Assembly (NCBI GenBank): GCA_027922465.2
Contig: BQMF02000067.1
Span: 1,137,085-1,201,084 of the forward strand
Origin: Turritopsis dohrnii
Lineage: Eukaryota > Cnidaria > Hydrozoa > Anthoathecata > Oceaniidae
DNA length: 64,000 nucleotides
Direction: 5' to 3'
Of this stretch, positions 45,376-56,853 are shown piece after piece; the first letter of the stretch is position 1, and the number at the start of each line of letters is the position of its first letter. Made by a program: the position numbers and the translations under genes. The notes under the pieces are model-generated. The model saw only the letters and a program-made list of their open reading frames with translations, was not told the DNA's origin and ran no database searches.

Positions 45376-48300
45376 CTCACCATAGGAAGATCTAAGATAT
45401 CTTCAATTCCTGGTATGAACAATGGATTTTTTGGATAATCACTGTCACATAATTCACATTTAAATGGTTTTCGGCAAAGCGGGCATTTATTCAATTTTGA
45501 TATGCATGAAAAGCATCCCAAATAACGCCCACAATGAAGACAACCTTGGTAACTATTGGGAGAAGCCTCAAAACAAACAACACATCGAAATAAGTTTGCA
45601 ATTTGTTGTTTCTTTTCTTTCTCCTTCAATTGTTCTTTTATTTCAGCCATTTGATAAGATATAAATGCTTTCAGTTCATCTGCTAACTTTTCCAGTTCAT
45701 GGGCAATTATTGGTGATGCAGCTAAACCAGCAATATTTGCATCATTAGTGCTTGATTTTTCGCCACAAGGGGCTAAGGAACATTGAAGTTCTGGAGGTAA
45801 AAAGGACATTAGATCGTCATCATTGGGTAGTAGCTCATCTTCCACCTCATCTACAAATCCGTAATCCCCTTTGATCATGTTCCATGCCATAGGCTTACAT
45901 ACTTTGAAGGTGTCTGATGATACAGCACGAATAAGTGCCTTATTATTCCAATTTTCTAAACCTATAATCCCATAAATAACAAAAAAGACTTAGGTCAACC
46001 TTCAAATTCTACCATTTTATTTGCATATTAATAGGTAATGAAAAGACAAAGCTATCTAATAACTAATATTAAAAAAAAATCTTAAAAAGTATATCAGAGT
46101 TATTACGTGATAGTAAAATTTTGTATTATTCAAAATAATAAATACATTATTTAGTTTTACCTCTTGTATTTGGTGTATCTTTCACTGGATTCCCATTTCT
46201 GTACAGGATGATCATTGTCCCATCATACCCAATTTGAAATGTAACTTCTTTCTGTATCTCTTTAACAGAAAAATTCCCATAACGCTTTTCCAATTTTGCT
46301 AGGTCAATTTTCACTTCCAACACAGTTTCAATTTCACCATTGTTAAACTCACTTACAGCAACTGATTTTAGTACTGGTGTATGTTTCCTAAGGGGTGATA
46401 AAATATGAGAAATTAAAAAATTTGAAAGAAAGCATCACAAGTTTCCTTAAATACAATAACAATAGTTACTTACACAGCAGCTTTAAATTTCTTAGAAGGA
46501 ACTGCTCGCTGGCCTATAGCAACAGCATTGCCTCTTCTAAAAAAGTTTGATGCCGAATGTGTATTAATGGACTTTGAACTTCCTGGTATACAAATAGAGG
46601 TGTCATCTATTCCAATACTAGGTGTATTTAGCTGACTTGGCACAATGTCACTAGGAACAGCAATCTAGGAGGAAAGTCAATACAATTTTTATATTCTATA
46701 AGGTCATCAGTGATATTGCCTCAAACTGAGAACATATTAAAGGTATATATAACATAATTAAAAGTATAAGATATAAGTATGATAAGCAGCAATTTGATGA
46801 AATTCAATAAAAACTTCATTGGTGCTGCTTTTTTTTTTTTTTATATATATATATATATATATAATTGGAATTTTTAATTTTGAATTTTTTTACCGAACTT
46901 AACTTCGAAAACATTAGGTCAAATCCACCATTCCCGTGTACGTACCCCGTGACGAAAAAATAAATCATAGAACCGCAACTCAAAAACATACCAGGCGGCG
47001 TCGCTCGCCACCCATGTTCAGTATGCGTTGTGTCGCAGAATTTAACTCTTGCAAAAGTTTCTTTTCAGGCATTAATTTTTTAATTCATTTCTTACATTCA
47101 AAAAATTTAAAACAGAAACAAATAGCAACATGGCTCAGAATATATATTCATACGCAGAAGAGAAGTAACTTTAATGTAAAAAATGCAATATATAACACAG
47201 AACCATTTACCCAGACATACAAAACCAAACATTGAATAACATTACAAAAATGATACCTTCCAACTTTTTCTTTTGTTCAAAAGTTACTACTGGACTGCAA
47301 CCATTAATGAATTTTTGAAATGATGTAGTTAGTTCTTCTTAAAACCATCAACATCATGATTAAAACCATGAGTTTCATTTCTTTGTGCTTTTTTTATTAT
47401 TGCCTAAAAGAATAATATTTCAATTGAAATACCGAAAAAAAAAGAAACAAAAAAAAAAGGAAATTCAAGTACGCATTAATTCTAAAAACAATAACTAAGA
47501 ACAAAAATTTACACAGAAGATAAAAAGTCACAAATAAAATCATAAAGCCAAAGTTATATACCTAGGCATAGTACGTAAACGATTACCATAACACAAAATA
47601 TGCATAAATGCGATAAAATATAAACTTAAGAAAAATACAGCCAACAACACTTTTTTGTAGGATAGTTTCATTGCACAGTCATTAAGTAAGTAAATCTTAA
47701 GTAACCCTCTCAACATTATAACCCATCATGTGCTTCATTTCTATTTTAACAGATCAAAACATTAAAAAAACATATACAAAAAACCTAATCATGCTATGAC
47801 GAAATGTAAAGAAAAACAAAACAAAGTAAAAGAAACTTTGAAAATGTATTAACCTTAAAAATAATAATTAAAAACACAAACGTGATAACAGAATTAGTAT
47901 AGCTGAAAAATTTTTAACATATGAAAACATTCGTGTAGCCATTTTTTAATTCCAGTTCAAAGCTCTTCTCTGCTGGAAAATTCAAAAAACAACAGTAAAC
48001 ATTAATTAATTACATAAATTAATTACAATCAATTTACTTCCCAGCATACTTTCCTGAAATTCCACTACCATTTTTATACACTGAAAGGCATAAATAAAGA
48101 AAAAGACAGACAGTGGCGGCAAGCTCTCCTTTCATGTTGTTTTCTAAACTTCATAACTGTGGAGCCATTTTGAAATAAATAAATAAAAGAACAGCCAGTT
48201 CGTTACCAAAACAAATCAGTAACTGCTGGAGGGCATGCAACTTTTTGATCGTTTTAACTCTGTTTTTACTATCTCTTAACGCTGTATTTATTAAATGCGT

Positions 48301-49368
48301 TTGATTCATGTACTTACGTATATTACTTTGTATCTTTTCCAAACGTTTTACCACTGAAAAAAGTAAAACCATTTTCACCAATCAATGTAAATAAACATCA
48401 TCCTTTCTGCAGCCATTTTTAAACAACTTCACTTCAACTACACTACTTCACTGCTGCACTCTCATAACTGTTTGATAACTATAAAAAGAAATACGTAAAA
48501 TCAGCACACGTTTCTATCGCAAAAATAGACTTTCTTCCACTCGTTCTTCGTGTTTGGTTTTTCCTCTGAAAAAACCTATTATATAAAAAACAAACATCTG
48601 TTCCAAAACTCACTTACTGATGTCCCACCTGTTCTTCTATTAATCTAAAATACAATAACAGTAAAAGTTTATAATAATATGTTTTATAATATTATAATAA
48701 CAATATTTTCGCATGCATACAAACCTGTGTTTCTTCGTGAAGTTCACAACAAAGAAATGAAAATCCGTTATTAACGACCGAAATTTTTGGAATTTGTCAG
48801 CCAATCAATTGAGCGCATTTTAAGAAATTTCCTTTATTAGCCCATGAAATCGATCAGCGGCAGGATTTCCCCGTTTACTAATCGTAAAAAAATGCTCTCA
48901 CCTCTGCGTGGCTTTAGGACGAAAAGGGAAAAAATAAGAAGGTTTTGACCGTGAAAGAAAAACAAAATATATCACTCTCTAAAATAAAAGTGGTATGCAC
49001 AAATGCGAATTAGTATAATAAGGTTATTCAGAATTATTAAAAAAGTAAAACTCTCTCACCTCACACACTTTAAAAAAGACTTGCATTAAATAAAAACAAC
49101 ACACACCAAAAAACAACACAGAGAGCAAAAATTTTATGAGACAACAGAAACTTCTTACCAAAAAAGCAGTTTTAACACCATGTGGTAGGTCAAAAAAATT
49201 TCCTTGGCCATCAGGCCAAATATTTTTCCAACATCCAGGTGTAGCTTCGATCTTTACATGCACACCACCTGGTTTTACTTGGAAAATGCTCACCAGGTCA
49301 TCAACTGATATTGATGCTGTCGGCAAAGTGGCTGTCTTACCACAGTATTTCATAGTGATTTCATCCAT
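45369..49368 (-). CDS. RING-finger protein, probable E3 ubiquitin ligase, 406 aa, four exons
   Basis: Exons 49368-49159, 46664-46474, 46387-46161 and 45961-45369 have GT-AG borders and join in phase to a full 406-codon frame, which supports an intact gene. The N-terminus (residues 1-70, KYCGKTATLP, CWKNIWPDGQGNFFDLP) is a compact domain of unknown role. Residues about 135-210 are basic and polar. A coiled coil (KLADELKAFI, MAEIKEQLKEKEKKQQ) leads to a C-terminal RING-like finger, CVVCFEAS ... CLHCGRYLGCFSCISKLNKCPLC, then CELC. RING proteins bring E2-ubiquitin to substrates. Intron 1 is 2.5 kb because a dispersed repeat sits in it. The gene lies divergently beside the integrase at 51 kb, and its stop touches the 28S fragment. 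Confidence 0.75.
46842..46863. repeat. (TA)n microsatellite
   Basis: Alternating T and A at the left border of the repeat that fills the first intron of the RING gene. Confidence 0.85.
46864..49021 (+). repeat. Dispersed repeat (CTAGTATCCCG family) inside intron 1 of the RING gene
   Basis: Starts near a TTTTTTACCGAACTTAACTTCGAAAACATTAG block also present at 61290. It has the GCTCGCCACCCATGTTCAGT block near 47000 and ends with CACTCTCTAAAATAAAAGTG plus GCGAATTAGTATAATAAG. It parallels 61266-63590 over much of its length, for example GGCTCAGAATATATATTCAT and CGCAGAAGAGAAGTAAC. Non-coding. Confidence 0.65.
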
Positions 49369-49893
49369 TTTTTTCAGCTCAGCCAGCTACTAATCCGCTT
49401 TTAATACAAAACTATTAAAACTAATCCGCTTTTAATACGAAAATGCGTAACACAAGGACCGAAAAACCATTAAATCATAAACACAAGGTCTTCTTTCACG
49501 AAAGAGAAAATGTTTACTGGCAGTCTCGATTGTTCACAATGTTAAGAGGAGATTTTGATCTGAAGATTCAGGGCAGAAGGAATCAAAGCCAATTTTACGG
49601 AATCGAATCTGGCCGTAAAGGTACACTTAATGTTATTCGCAGCCTCATTAGATATATCATTCGCAAAAAATCCCGGAAAAAGTTCATAGAGCTGGAGATG
49701 ATCTTCAATCTTTACTTTTCCATTTTCTGTTATTTTAATGTAAAAAGTTTCGTTCTGGTATTTGTACGAAGAAATTAACTTATTTCTTTTCAGCCTTTGA
49801 CACTACCATCCGATTTTTTGATAGAATTTGTTTAAATTTTCAGAGATAAATAGATTTGAGCCCAATGGCAAATTAATTTTGCTCATGTCCAGA

Positions 49894-50397
49894 TTAGATC
49901 ATTTTTTTTTTGTTTCTTATACAGTTTTCCACTTTTTTTCTGCTGACAAACCTTAAAATAGTCTTTTTTGTTGAACCCTTAGACGGCAATCGGTGGCAAG
50001 CCTCAATGTCTCTCAACTTAATCGTGCTATCGGACACTTCATTCAAGATCTTGGTCACTTCTTCTTCCAAATTTCCAATCTCATTTGTTATTCCGCTAAT
50101 CTCTAGATTGTTTCTTCTTCCATATTGGTTATTACTTTCCATCATTTTCCTCAAAATTCTTTCCTCATTCCCTTTTCCTTCCAATTCAAGTTGATCAACT
50201 TATATTTCCAACAATAAAACTTTCTCTTGTAGCTCTTTGTTCGACTTTATCAGACTTTGTATAATGCTTTCTCTCATTTCCGCTATGTCCGCTGTCATCT
50301 TTTCGTTGCTTTCTTTTACGGAGTTTAAGGTAGAGTTCATGTTATCAAACTCTTCTTTGACAATGCTATGAAGTTTTAATGTTGTCATGCTAGCCAT
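49894..50397 (-). pseudogene. LINE ORF1-type nucleic-acid-binding protein fragment
   Basis: Two adjoining minus-strand frames. 50397-50200 encodes a coiled coil (FDNMNSTLNSVKESNEKMT). 50184-49894 encodes QYGRRNNLEISGITNE and TIKLRDIEACHRLPSK, the conserved RRM-like part of L1/CR1-type ORF1 proteins. A stop separates them and no RT follows, so it is an orphan fragment. Confidence 0.7.
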
Positions 50398-50764
50398 TTT
50401 TAATGTTTAGGCGCGGTTGCTATAGAGATCAAATGACGTCCATACTCATCGAATGTCAGAATGCGAATGAGAGTTTAATGCATGAACACGCATATCCATA
50501 ACTGAAAGGTATCTGCCATTTTTTTTTTACTGTTGGCTCTTCATCATGGAGATAAAAAATAACCCTAACCCTTAACTCAGACCCTAAAACATCCTTGACA
50601 GAGAATGGGGGTGCGAAAAGGAAATAGCACCACTGGAAGAATATATGTAATTTTTGTTACTTTTCTTGAAATGTATCCTATCAATGTAATGTACATTTTA
50701 GTTATATTGAGATTCAAAGACCTTCAAATGTCCAAATACCAAGCTATGGCGGCTCAAATGGTGC

Positions 50765-50870
50765 AAAATTCAGACTTTCGCAATTCAGACTTCAGACTTA
50801 CATAATTCAGACTTCAGACTAACTTATTCAGACTTCAGACTAACTTATTCAGACTTCAGACTTTCACCAT
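50765..50870. repeat. Tandem repeat, about 22-bp unit ATTCAGACTTCAGACTAACTT
   Basis: About four to five units in tandem, each with CAGACTTCAGACT, in the region upstream of the integrase gene. Confidence 0.85.
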
Positions 50871-51023
50871 TCAGAATTAAATTGTGATCTTAAAGTCACT
50901 TTTTAAAATGTTCTAGCTGACTTCTATAACAACTTTTCATTCTAAAGTGAGAGAAAAAACTTGAATACTTATAAAAAGACATATGGCTAAGATTATTCAA
51001 CATTATTGATTAAAGAATAAAAC

Positions 51024-52590
51024 ATGTCAAGACTACAAAATGATGATGATATAGTTGATGAAGAAGATGCTTTGAGTTTTTTGGACAAGTTATCTGTCTT
51101 ATTATCAGAACTGCAACGAAGATCAGCAGAAAGTGATATTGACATTCTCTTGGAACGAGTAGGTGAAGCACTAACGCACTTATACTTATGCCAATTTAAC
51201 TTTCCTAACAACTCAGCAATTGATGATTTGATAATTCAGTTTCACATATTTCATCAAGAACTCGTTAGGGAAACAAGACAAATAGACTCTTGTGTAGCAA
51301 TTTTCCAATGCCACAGAAAATTGGAACAAACGGTTGGTCCTGGTCGTCCAAGGTGTTATGTCCCAGAAGAAACTCTGATTTATTTTAAGGGGTTAGGTTG
51401 CACTTGGAATGATATCGCCAATTTACTGTTAGTATCACGTTGGACCATTCGAAGAAGAGTAGTTGAGTTTGGTTTAGAAGATGTAGTTGGTTTTTCAACA
51501 ATAAGTGACGATGAGTTAGATACTTTGATATCGTCCTATCGTCAAACTCACGGTTTAGCAGTTGGTAGATCATTAATTTCTGGTCATCTACGATCAGTTG
51601 GAATCTGAGTTCAGCAACGCCGTGTGACTGCTTCTCTTCGACGTGTGGATCCGGAAGGATGTAGAATGCGTTGGTCTTTAGTTATAAAAAGGAAGAAGTA
51701 TAGCGTTCCAGCACCAAATAGTCTGTGGCACATTGATGGCCACCACAGTTTGGTGAGTTGGGGTTTCGTTATACATGGATGTGTCTATGGCTTTTCTCGG
51801 TTAATAATTTATCTCAGATGTGCCACGAATAATTATGCTATGACTGTGGATTCCTTATTCGAAGAAGCTATCAACACTTATGGCATTCCTTCCAGAGTTC
51901 GTACCGATAAAGGCGGAGAGAATACTTTAGTTTGGGAAAAAATGACATTGTTACGAGGTGAACATCGTGGAAGTTACCTAGCTGGGTCTTCTGTTCACAA
52001 TCAGCGTATAGAAAGATTATGGAGGGATGTATGGAGTTATGTTTGTAATAACTTTTACTATACATTCCAAGCGATGGAATCTCAAGGTAAGATCAATATT
52101 TTTCAATGAAAAAGATCACTTCAAAATGCTAAACATGGCGTTTATATTTTATTTCGAAGGAATTTTGGACGTTTCCGATCAAATACAAAAGTTTGTCCTG
52201 CACTATATATACGTTCCCAGAATTAATAACGTCATAAAAAGTTTTGTTGCAGCATGGAACAACCACCCTTTGAGGACGGAAAGAAACTGGACACCTGAAA
52301 GAATCTGGGCAAACGGAATAATAGACAGAAGAAACCGCTCTATCGGACATGTTGCAGAAATTCATATGATCGAAGAATCACTTGATGACCTGGAATGGTT
52401 TGGCATGGACTGGCATGCGCCTGCTCCAAACGATGATGGGCTATCTACAGTCGCAGTATCTGATGTTAGCAATCCGTTAAGTAACGAGCAGTTATCTGCA
52501 CTACGTTCATCAATTAACCCATTATCAGAATCTACGCAATTTGGAATAGAATTATTCCTTTCAGCTATGGAAATCATTAATGACAGCTGA
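51024..52590 (+). CDS. DDE integrase-type transposase with one in-frame TGA
   Basis: Related to the integrase at the window start. Exon 51024 to about 52089 and exon 52160-52590 join in frame (donor CAAG/GTAAGA, acceptor TTCGAAG). The N-terminal region is helical, with a HTH-like stretch (IANLLLVSRWTIRRRVVEFG). The core has D in LWHIDGHHSL, D in RTDKGGEN and E in NQRIERLWRD. The C-terminus includes AAWNNHPLRTERNWTPERIW and NPLSESTQFGIELF, as in full-length relatives. The only damage seen is a TGA at 51606-51608, where relatives have Arg; a CGA to TGA change would explain it. The gene is divergent from the RING gene and faces a HECT C-lobe. Confidence 0.8.
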
Positions 52591-53145
52591 AAAAGGGATA
52601 AACAGGCAACATTATGTAATAAGCTTTGTTTTATAAACAGAACATGTACATATAATACTATATAATAAAACATGTCTTAAAAGCATCTATTCCCTCTCAC
52701 TGATAAAGGGTTGAAATAACAGTAACTTTACTCTCAGATATGTTTGAAGCAATAAAGAGAACTTCTAATGCGATATAATAAAACAATACAGCTATTCTTA
52801 ATACCGCAGTATAGTAAGAAATTTGCATGAACAAATAAGAACAAAAAATCCTTTTAAATGATCAAAATAAACAGAAGACTTCAATATGATTACTGACCAT
52901 ATCAACAAAATGAAAACACAACACTCATGGTAAAATCTTGCATATACAAGTGAGTAAGCACTGCAAAAGGAGCCCTTAGAAGAAAAAAACACTATCCTAG
53001 AAACTTTGCTTATAATCAGGATTGAGTGCACTGATAACCAAATTTTTTCATTCAAGACTAACTTAGAAAAACTAAAAAAAATCAGCACAAGAAACCATCA
53101 TAGGCATAATGAACAATAATTTACAACAATAAGTAAAAATTAGTC

Positions 53146-53619
53146 TCAAACTGCATTAAATGCAATAGGGTGGTTTGCAAGCACGCTCTTAAAAGAAAGT
53201 TTAAAATCTTCATATGATTCAAAGACATCTGGGCATTCCAGTTTAAACGAACAAGTGCTTACATAAAATCCAGACCTCTTTGTAAATCGAACATCAATCT
53301 TTTGACGAAGGATGTAGCCACCACCAGTTAAAAAAATCACTAGCTTTCTCCTGGTATCCTCTTCTTCAGTAACAAAGCGCATAAAAAAATCTTTCAGCAC
53401 TGGTTTACCCAATTCCGGAAACGAAAGCATTCCTATCACTGACTCTGAAGATATTTCTTGTCCAATGAAAAGTTTACTGTAGAAGTCTGGGTGTTTTTGC
53501 ATTTCTCCAAGAACACCTAATGTCTCTAACCCTCTTTTAAATTGATCAAGCATTACCTTAGGTTTGTTGAATAGGAAATGAACCATAATGCCTTGAGTAA
53601 TGAGAATTCGATTTTTCTC
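53146..53619 (-). pseudogene. HECT E3 ligase C-terminal exon, N-terminal part missing
   Basis: One exon with a good acceptor (TTTTTTCTACAG) ends in a stop at 53146. It codes for the last part of a HECT domain: FVTEEEDTRRKLVIFLTGGG, then the catalytic-Cys region VSTCSFKLECP and a SYEDFKLSFKSVL tail. This tail is the kind that the HECT gene at 1.6 kb has lost or altered. I could not find the N-lobe exon upstream between 53.6 and 58 kb, so the gene is incomplete or cut by the Rep/transposase element. It converges on the integrase, repeating the pair at 0-3.8 kb. Confidence 0.75.
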
Positions 53620-54850
53620 CTGTAGAAAAAATAAGCAAACCAATTTTAACTTTGTGAAACGTTATGAATTTTGAGTTACATTCACAAGGTTTTACCGACA
53701 ACAATACTAAGTTGACTGTAACTACTATGTGAATTACAATTACATACAGGTGGAAAACTTTCGTGTAACTTTTCTCAAAGTTATCATTAAAAACAGAGTT
53801 TAAATGATCAGTTTTATGATAATAATATAATTGAAGGTGTTGTAAATATTAGATAGAACAGAACAGACTTTCAAATATATATATAATTGTTTTCGTTGAT
53901 AAGAATCATAACATGGTTGTTTAAAGTGTACTTCATTCTACGTGTTTTTAGTTTGATAAAAAAGAAAAACAACAACAAAAGATTGGAAAGTATTCCTTTC
54001 ACGCAAAGGAATAAAAAATACAGAGATCTGATCATCATGAAGTAATTTCATTGTTTCACAAACCACTAATGTTGAAAAAACATCATTTATATAGTATATA
54101 TACTTACAGAAGCTACAACCCTCCACGAAATATATTGGGAAAACTTTAAAAAATGGTTTTAAAAGGGAAAATGCCCCTGCAAGTGGAGATGACAGGTCCC
54201 CCCTGCCCCCAAATTCAATGTTGTTTATGTTGAAAGACAACAGAATGTTTCTGGGGTGAAGATAAGCAGTTGGGGGCCTTGCAGCACTTCATACAACATT
54301 GAGATCAGGGGGAAGGGGTTTTTCCCAAATATTTTGTGGGGGCTTGTCTGAATTCAAAAAAACAAATAAACAGAGGTTTACCTACAAAATATTAAAAAGA
54401 ATTCCAAATGTTGCTTTCCAATAACACACAGGCACTTAATAAAGACTTAATAGCTCCAAGACAGATCCACATGGCCACATGGATGGCAGCCATATTTATT
54501 TTCATGTGATGAACCACAGCAAAGCTGACATAGGGGATTGCAGACAGTATTATTAAAAAAGATAAACAAATGTTTATACCATCAAATTTGAGATGTTACT
54601 GTATCCCATATAAGTTTAAAAAGGTCATGCATGTCACTTGCCACATGGTTGACAGCCATATTGAATTTTTCACACCTTTGCATTTGTGATCTGTCACATG
54701 AAAACAAACAAAGTTTTGGAGGGAATTTCAAATTCTACAAAACTCTTGAGCTGTTACAAGTGAAAAATTGCAAGTGTTATAAGATAGAAATAGTCATAAC
54801 TGTACAAGTACTTACTACAAGTAAAAATAATATAAACAGAAGAAATACCT
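53620..54850. other. Non-coding stretch between HECT exon and Rep element
   Basis: No HECT exon, RNA gene or terminal repeat recognised. Short frames on both strands lack known motifs. Confidence 0.45.
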
Positions 54851-54912
54851 ATCATATATTTGTAAACAAAACTTTAAGTAAATAACGTAAACAAAACCTA
54901 AAATAAAACAAA

Positions 54913-56265
54913 ATGAATGACTCGCAAGAAGACTTCCAAGCAGACAAATGTTATAAACCTCGTCGTACATACCTCGTAACTTATAGTCAGGCTGACCGTG
55001 ACAAATTCGCCAGTCGAGAAAGTTTTGGTCAGGTAGTTCAGAGTGCGTTCGACACAACTGGAAAGAGCAAATCTACTGTGGAGTACTGGGCTTGTGCCCT
55101 GGAACCACATGTTGAACATGGCGAACACTATCATGTGTCCTTAAAATTAAGTGGACCACGTAGATGGAACGCAGTCAGAAATAATTTGAATGTGACTCAT
55201 GGCATAAATGTGAACTTTTCGAACAGGCATGAAAATTATTATACTGCGTATAAATACGTTACGAAATATGATCAACATGTATTTCACAGTACCACCCACC
55301 CAAATTTGAAAGAGATTGGCTCTCCAAAAACAAAACAGTGCATGAAAGCATACAAACAAAAACATAAACAAAACAATAACGATGCTTCGACCTCAAGTCA
55401 GCCAAAGACCAAGACTCGAAGACTTTCTAATCTTGATGTCGGAGAGTTTTTGGTGGAAAACAACATCAAAACCGACATCGAGCTTTTCGCTTTAGCCAAA
55501 CAGCAAAAGGAGGCTGGTAAAAAGGAATTGGCCAACTTTGTTTTGTCACGTAGCAGTAAGTCACTGCAGGAACTCATTACAAGCACGTGGAGAATGGAGA
55601 CAGCAGATGCCTGTTTGGCTCGTAAGAAGAAGTCGAGGATGGAATTAGTGAGAGAACGTGCACAGGGTGATTGCGTTCCTGGTTGCACGGGTGAATGGTT
55701 TACGTGTGCAGATGAAGTCCTTCGACAAAATAAGGTCCATCCAGTGGTTTTTGCCACTGCGATGCGTGAATTGTTGACGAAAGGTCGTGGCAAAAACCGA
55801 AATGTCATGATTGTTGGACCAGCTAACTGTGCCAAAACATTCCTGTTCAGGCCGTTAGAATTTTTGTTCTCATGTTTCATTAATCCGTCTAATGATAAGT
55901 ACGCGTGGATTGTCGTCGAAAATGCTGAAGTCATCTTTCTTAACGATTTCCGATGGAATAAGGAGATGATTGCGTGGAAAGAGCTGTTGTTGCTGTTGGA
56001 AGGACAGACTGTGCATTTGCCATCACCAAAGAATCATTATGCAGCTGATCTGTGTATATCGAGTGACGTGCCAGTGGTGGCTACAGGAAAGGCACGCATT
56101 ACATACCAAGGTCCGTACAACACCAGCGACAGCATCGAGAATGATATGATGGCAGCGAGATGGTGTGTATTTGACTTTTTCAAACAAATACCTGTAGACG
56201 AGCAGAAAGAAATGGTTCCGTGTGGCAAATGTTTTGCAGACCTGGTTCTTCTGGGAGAACTATAA
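54913..56265 (+). CDS. Rolling-circle replication initiator (HUH endonuclease + SF3 helicase), 450 aa
   Basis: Rep protein of the CRESS/parvovirus-like type. It nicks one strand at an origin, stays bound through a tyrosine and unwinds DNA. Residues about 19-28 (TYLVTYSQAD) fit Rep motif I. EHYHVSLKL (71-79) is the HUH metal site. AYKYVTKYD (112-120) holds the catalytic Tyr and Lys (YxxK). After a basic linker (about 145-170) comes an SF3 helicase with Walker A GPANCAKT (302-309), Walker B-like WIVVENAEVIFLNDF (332-346) and a downstream VVATGKARI strand. In Walker A an Ala stands where many relatives have Gly. The length suits a full Rep; no stop or intron is seen. Either a domesticated viral gene or part of an element with the facing transposase and iterons. 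Confidence 0.85.
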   Translation: MNDSQEDFQADKCYKPRRTYLVTYSQADRDKFASRESFGQVVQSAFDTTGKSKSTVEYWACALEPHVEHGEHYHVSLKLSGPRRWNAVRNNLNVTHGINVNFSNRHENYYTAYKYVTKYDQHVFHSTTHPNLKEIGSPKTKQCMKAYKQKHKQNNNDASTSSQPKTKTRRLSNLDVGEFLVENNIKTDIELFALAKQQKEAGKKELANFVLSRSSKSLQELITSTWRMETADACLARKKKSRMELVRERAQGDCVPGCTGEWFTCADEVLRQNKVHPVVFATAMRELLTKGRGKNRNVMIVGPANCAKTFLFRPLEFLFSCFINPSNDKYAWIVVENAEVIFLNDFRWNKEMIAWKELLLLLEGQTVHLPSPKNHYAADLCISSDVPVVATGKARITYQGPYNTSDSIENDMMAARWCVFDFFKQIPVDEQKEMVPCGKCFADLVLLGEL

Positions 56266-56293
56266 GTTCTTTTTTAATTAGTAATATCATTTT

Positions 56294-56529
56294 ACACGTT
56301 ACACACACGTTACACTCACGTTACACACACGTTACACTTTGATCTGATAAGAAATCTATAGAGAATTTCACACGTTACACACGTTACACCATTTTTTTTT
56401 ATAAAAAGAGATATGTTTGTTTTTTTAAAAAGTTGATGTAACGTGTGTAACGTGTTCCAAAACAAAGTATTTTAGTGGAAAGTCAACCAAAATACAAATG
56501 TAACGTGTGTGTAACGTGTGTAACGTGTG
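56294..56529. promoter_or_regulatory. Iteron cluster: 8-bp CGTTACAC repeats in both orientations, possible Rep origin
   Basis: CGTTACAC occurs on the plus strand at 56297, 56308, 56319 and 56330, spaced exactly 11 bp, and again at 56373 and 56382. The reverse complement GTGTAACG lies at 56445, 56509 and 56518, with one-mismatch copies at 56436 and 56498. The two sets face each other around an AT-rich centre (56390-56432), so the whole can fold or bind protein symmetrically. Iterons next to a rep gene are the usual Rep-binding sites. Its place between two gene 3' ends is unlike a promoter. Confidence 0.7.
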
Positions 56530-56853
56530 AAACACTTCTGTTTACTTCTGTTTTTATTTTTGTTACATCACATTTTGTTTCGTTTGAGCCATCCTACACT
56601 GACAAGAAGTCCTAAGAAGCAGTCGTAACTAAACGCAAGTCCATAAACAAAATGTAAACAAAGCGTATGACATACATAATATACAAGGCAGCGACTTAAA
56701 CTGCACTTCAAGAGACCACAACTGTTTCTCAACGGAAGTATTAGCTTTGAGCGATTAATAAATACGATTGTTTTGATGATGAGATATTCCGCGCAAGACA
56801 TCAACCTTGTATTTCATTCTCCGCGGTGTAGTGCAGTTTATTTCTGCTGCCTT

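Noticed and set aside
49443..49778. 111-codon plus frame between the RING gene and the LINE ORF1 fragment
   Set aside because: Open and basic, but I recognise no domain and see no splice partner; kept out for lack of support.
53620..54850. Missing N-lobe exon of the second HECT gene
   Set aside because: Searched the minus strand by eye for the DTGGPGR-type motif and found none.
56294..56529. CRISPR-like array
   Set aside because: Units are 8 bp, in both orientations and without unique spacers, in a eukaryotic context.
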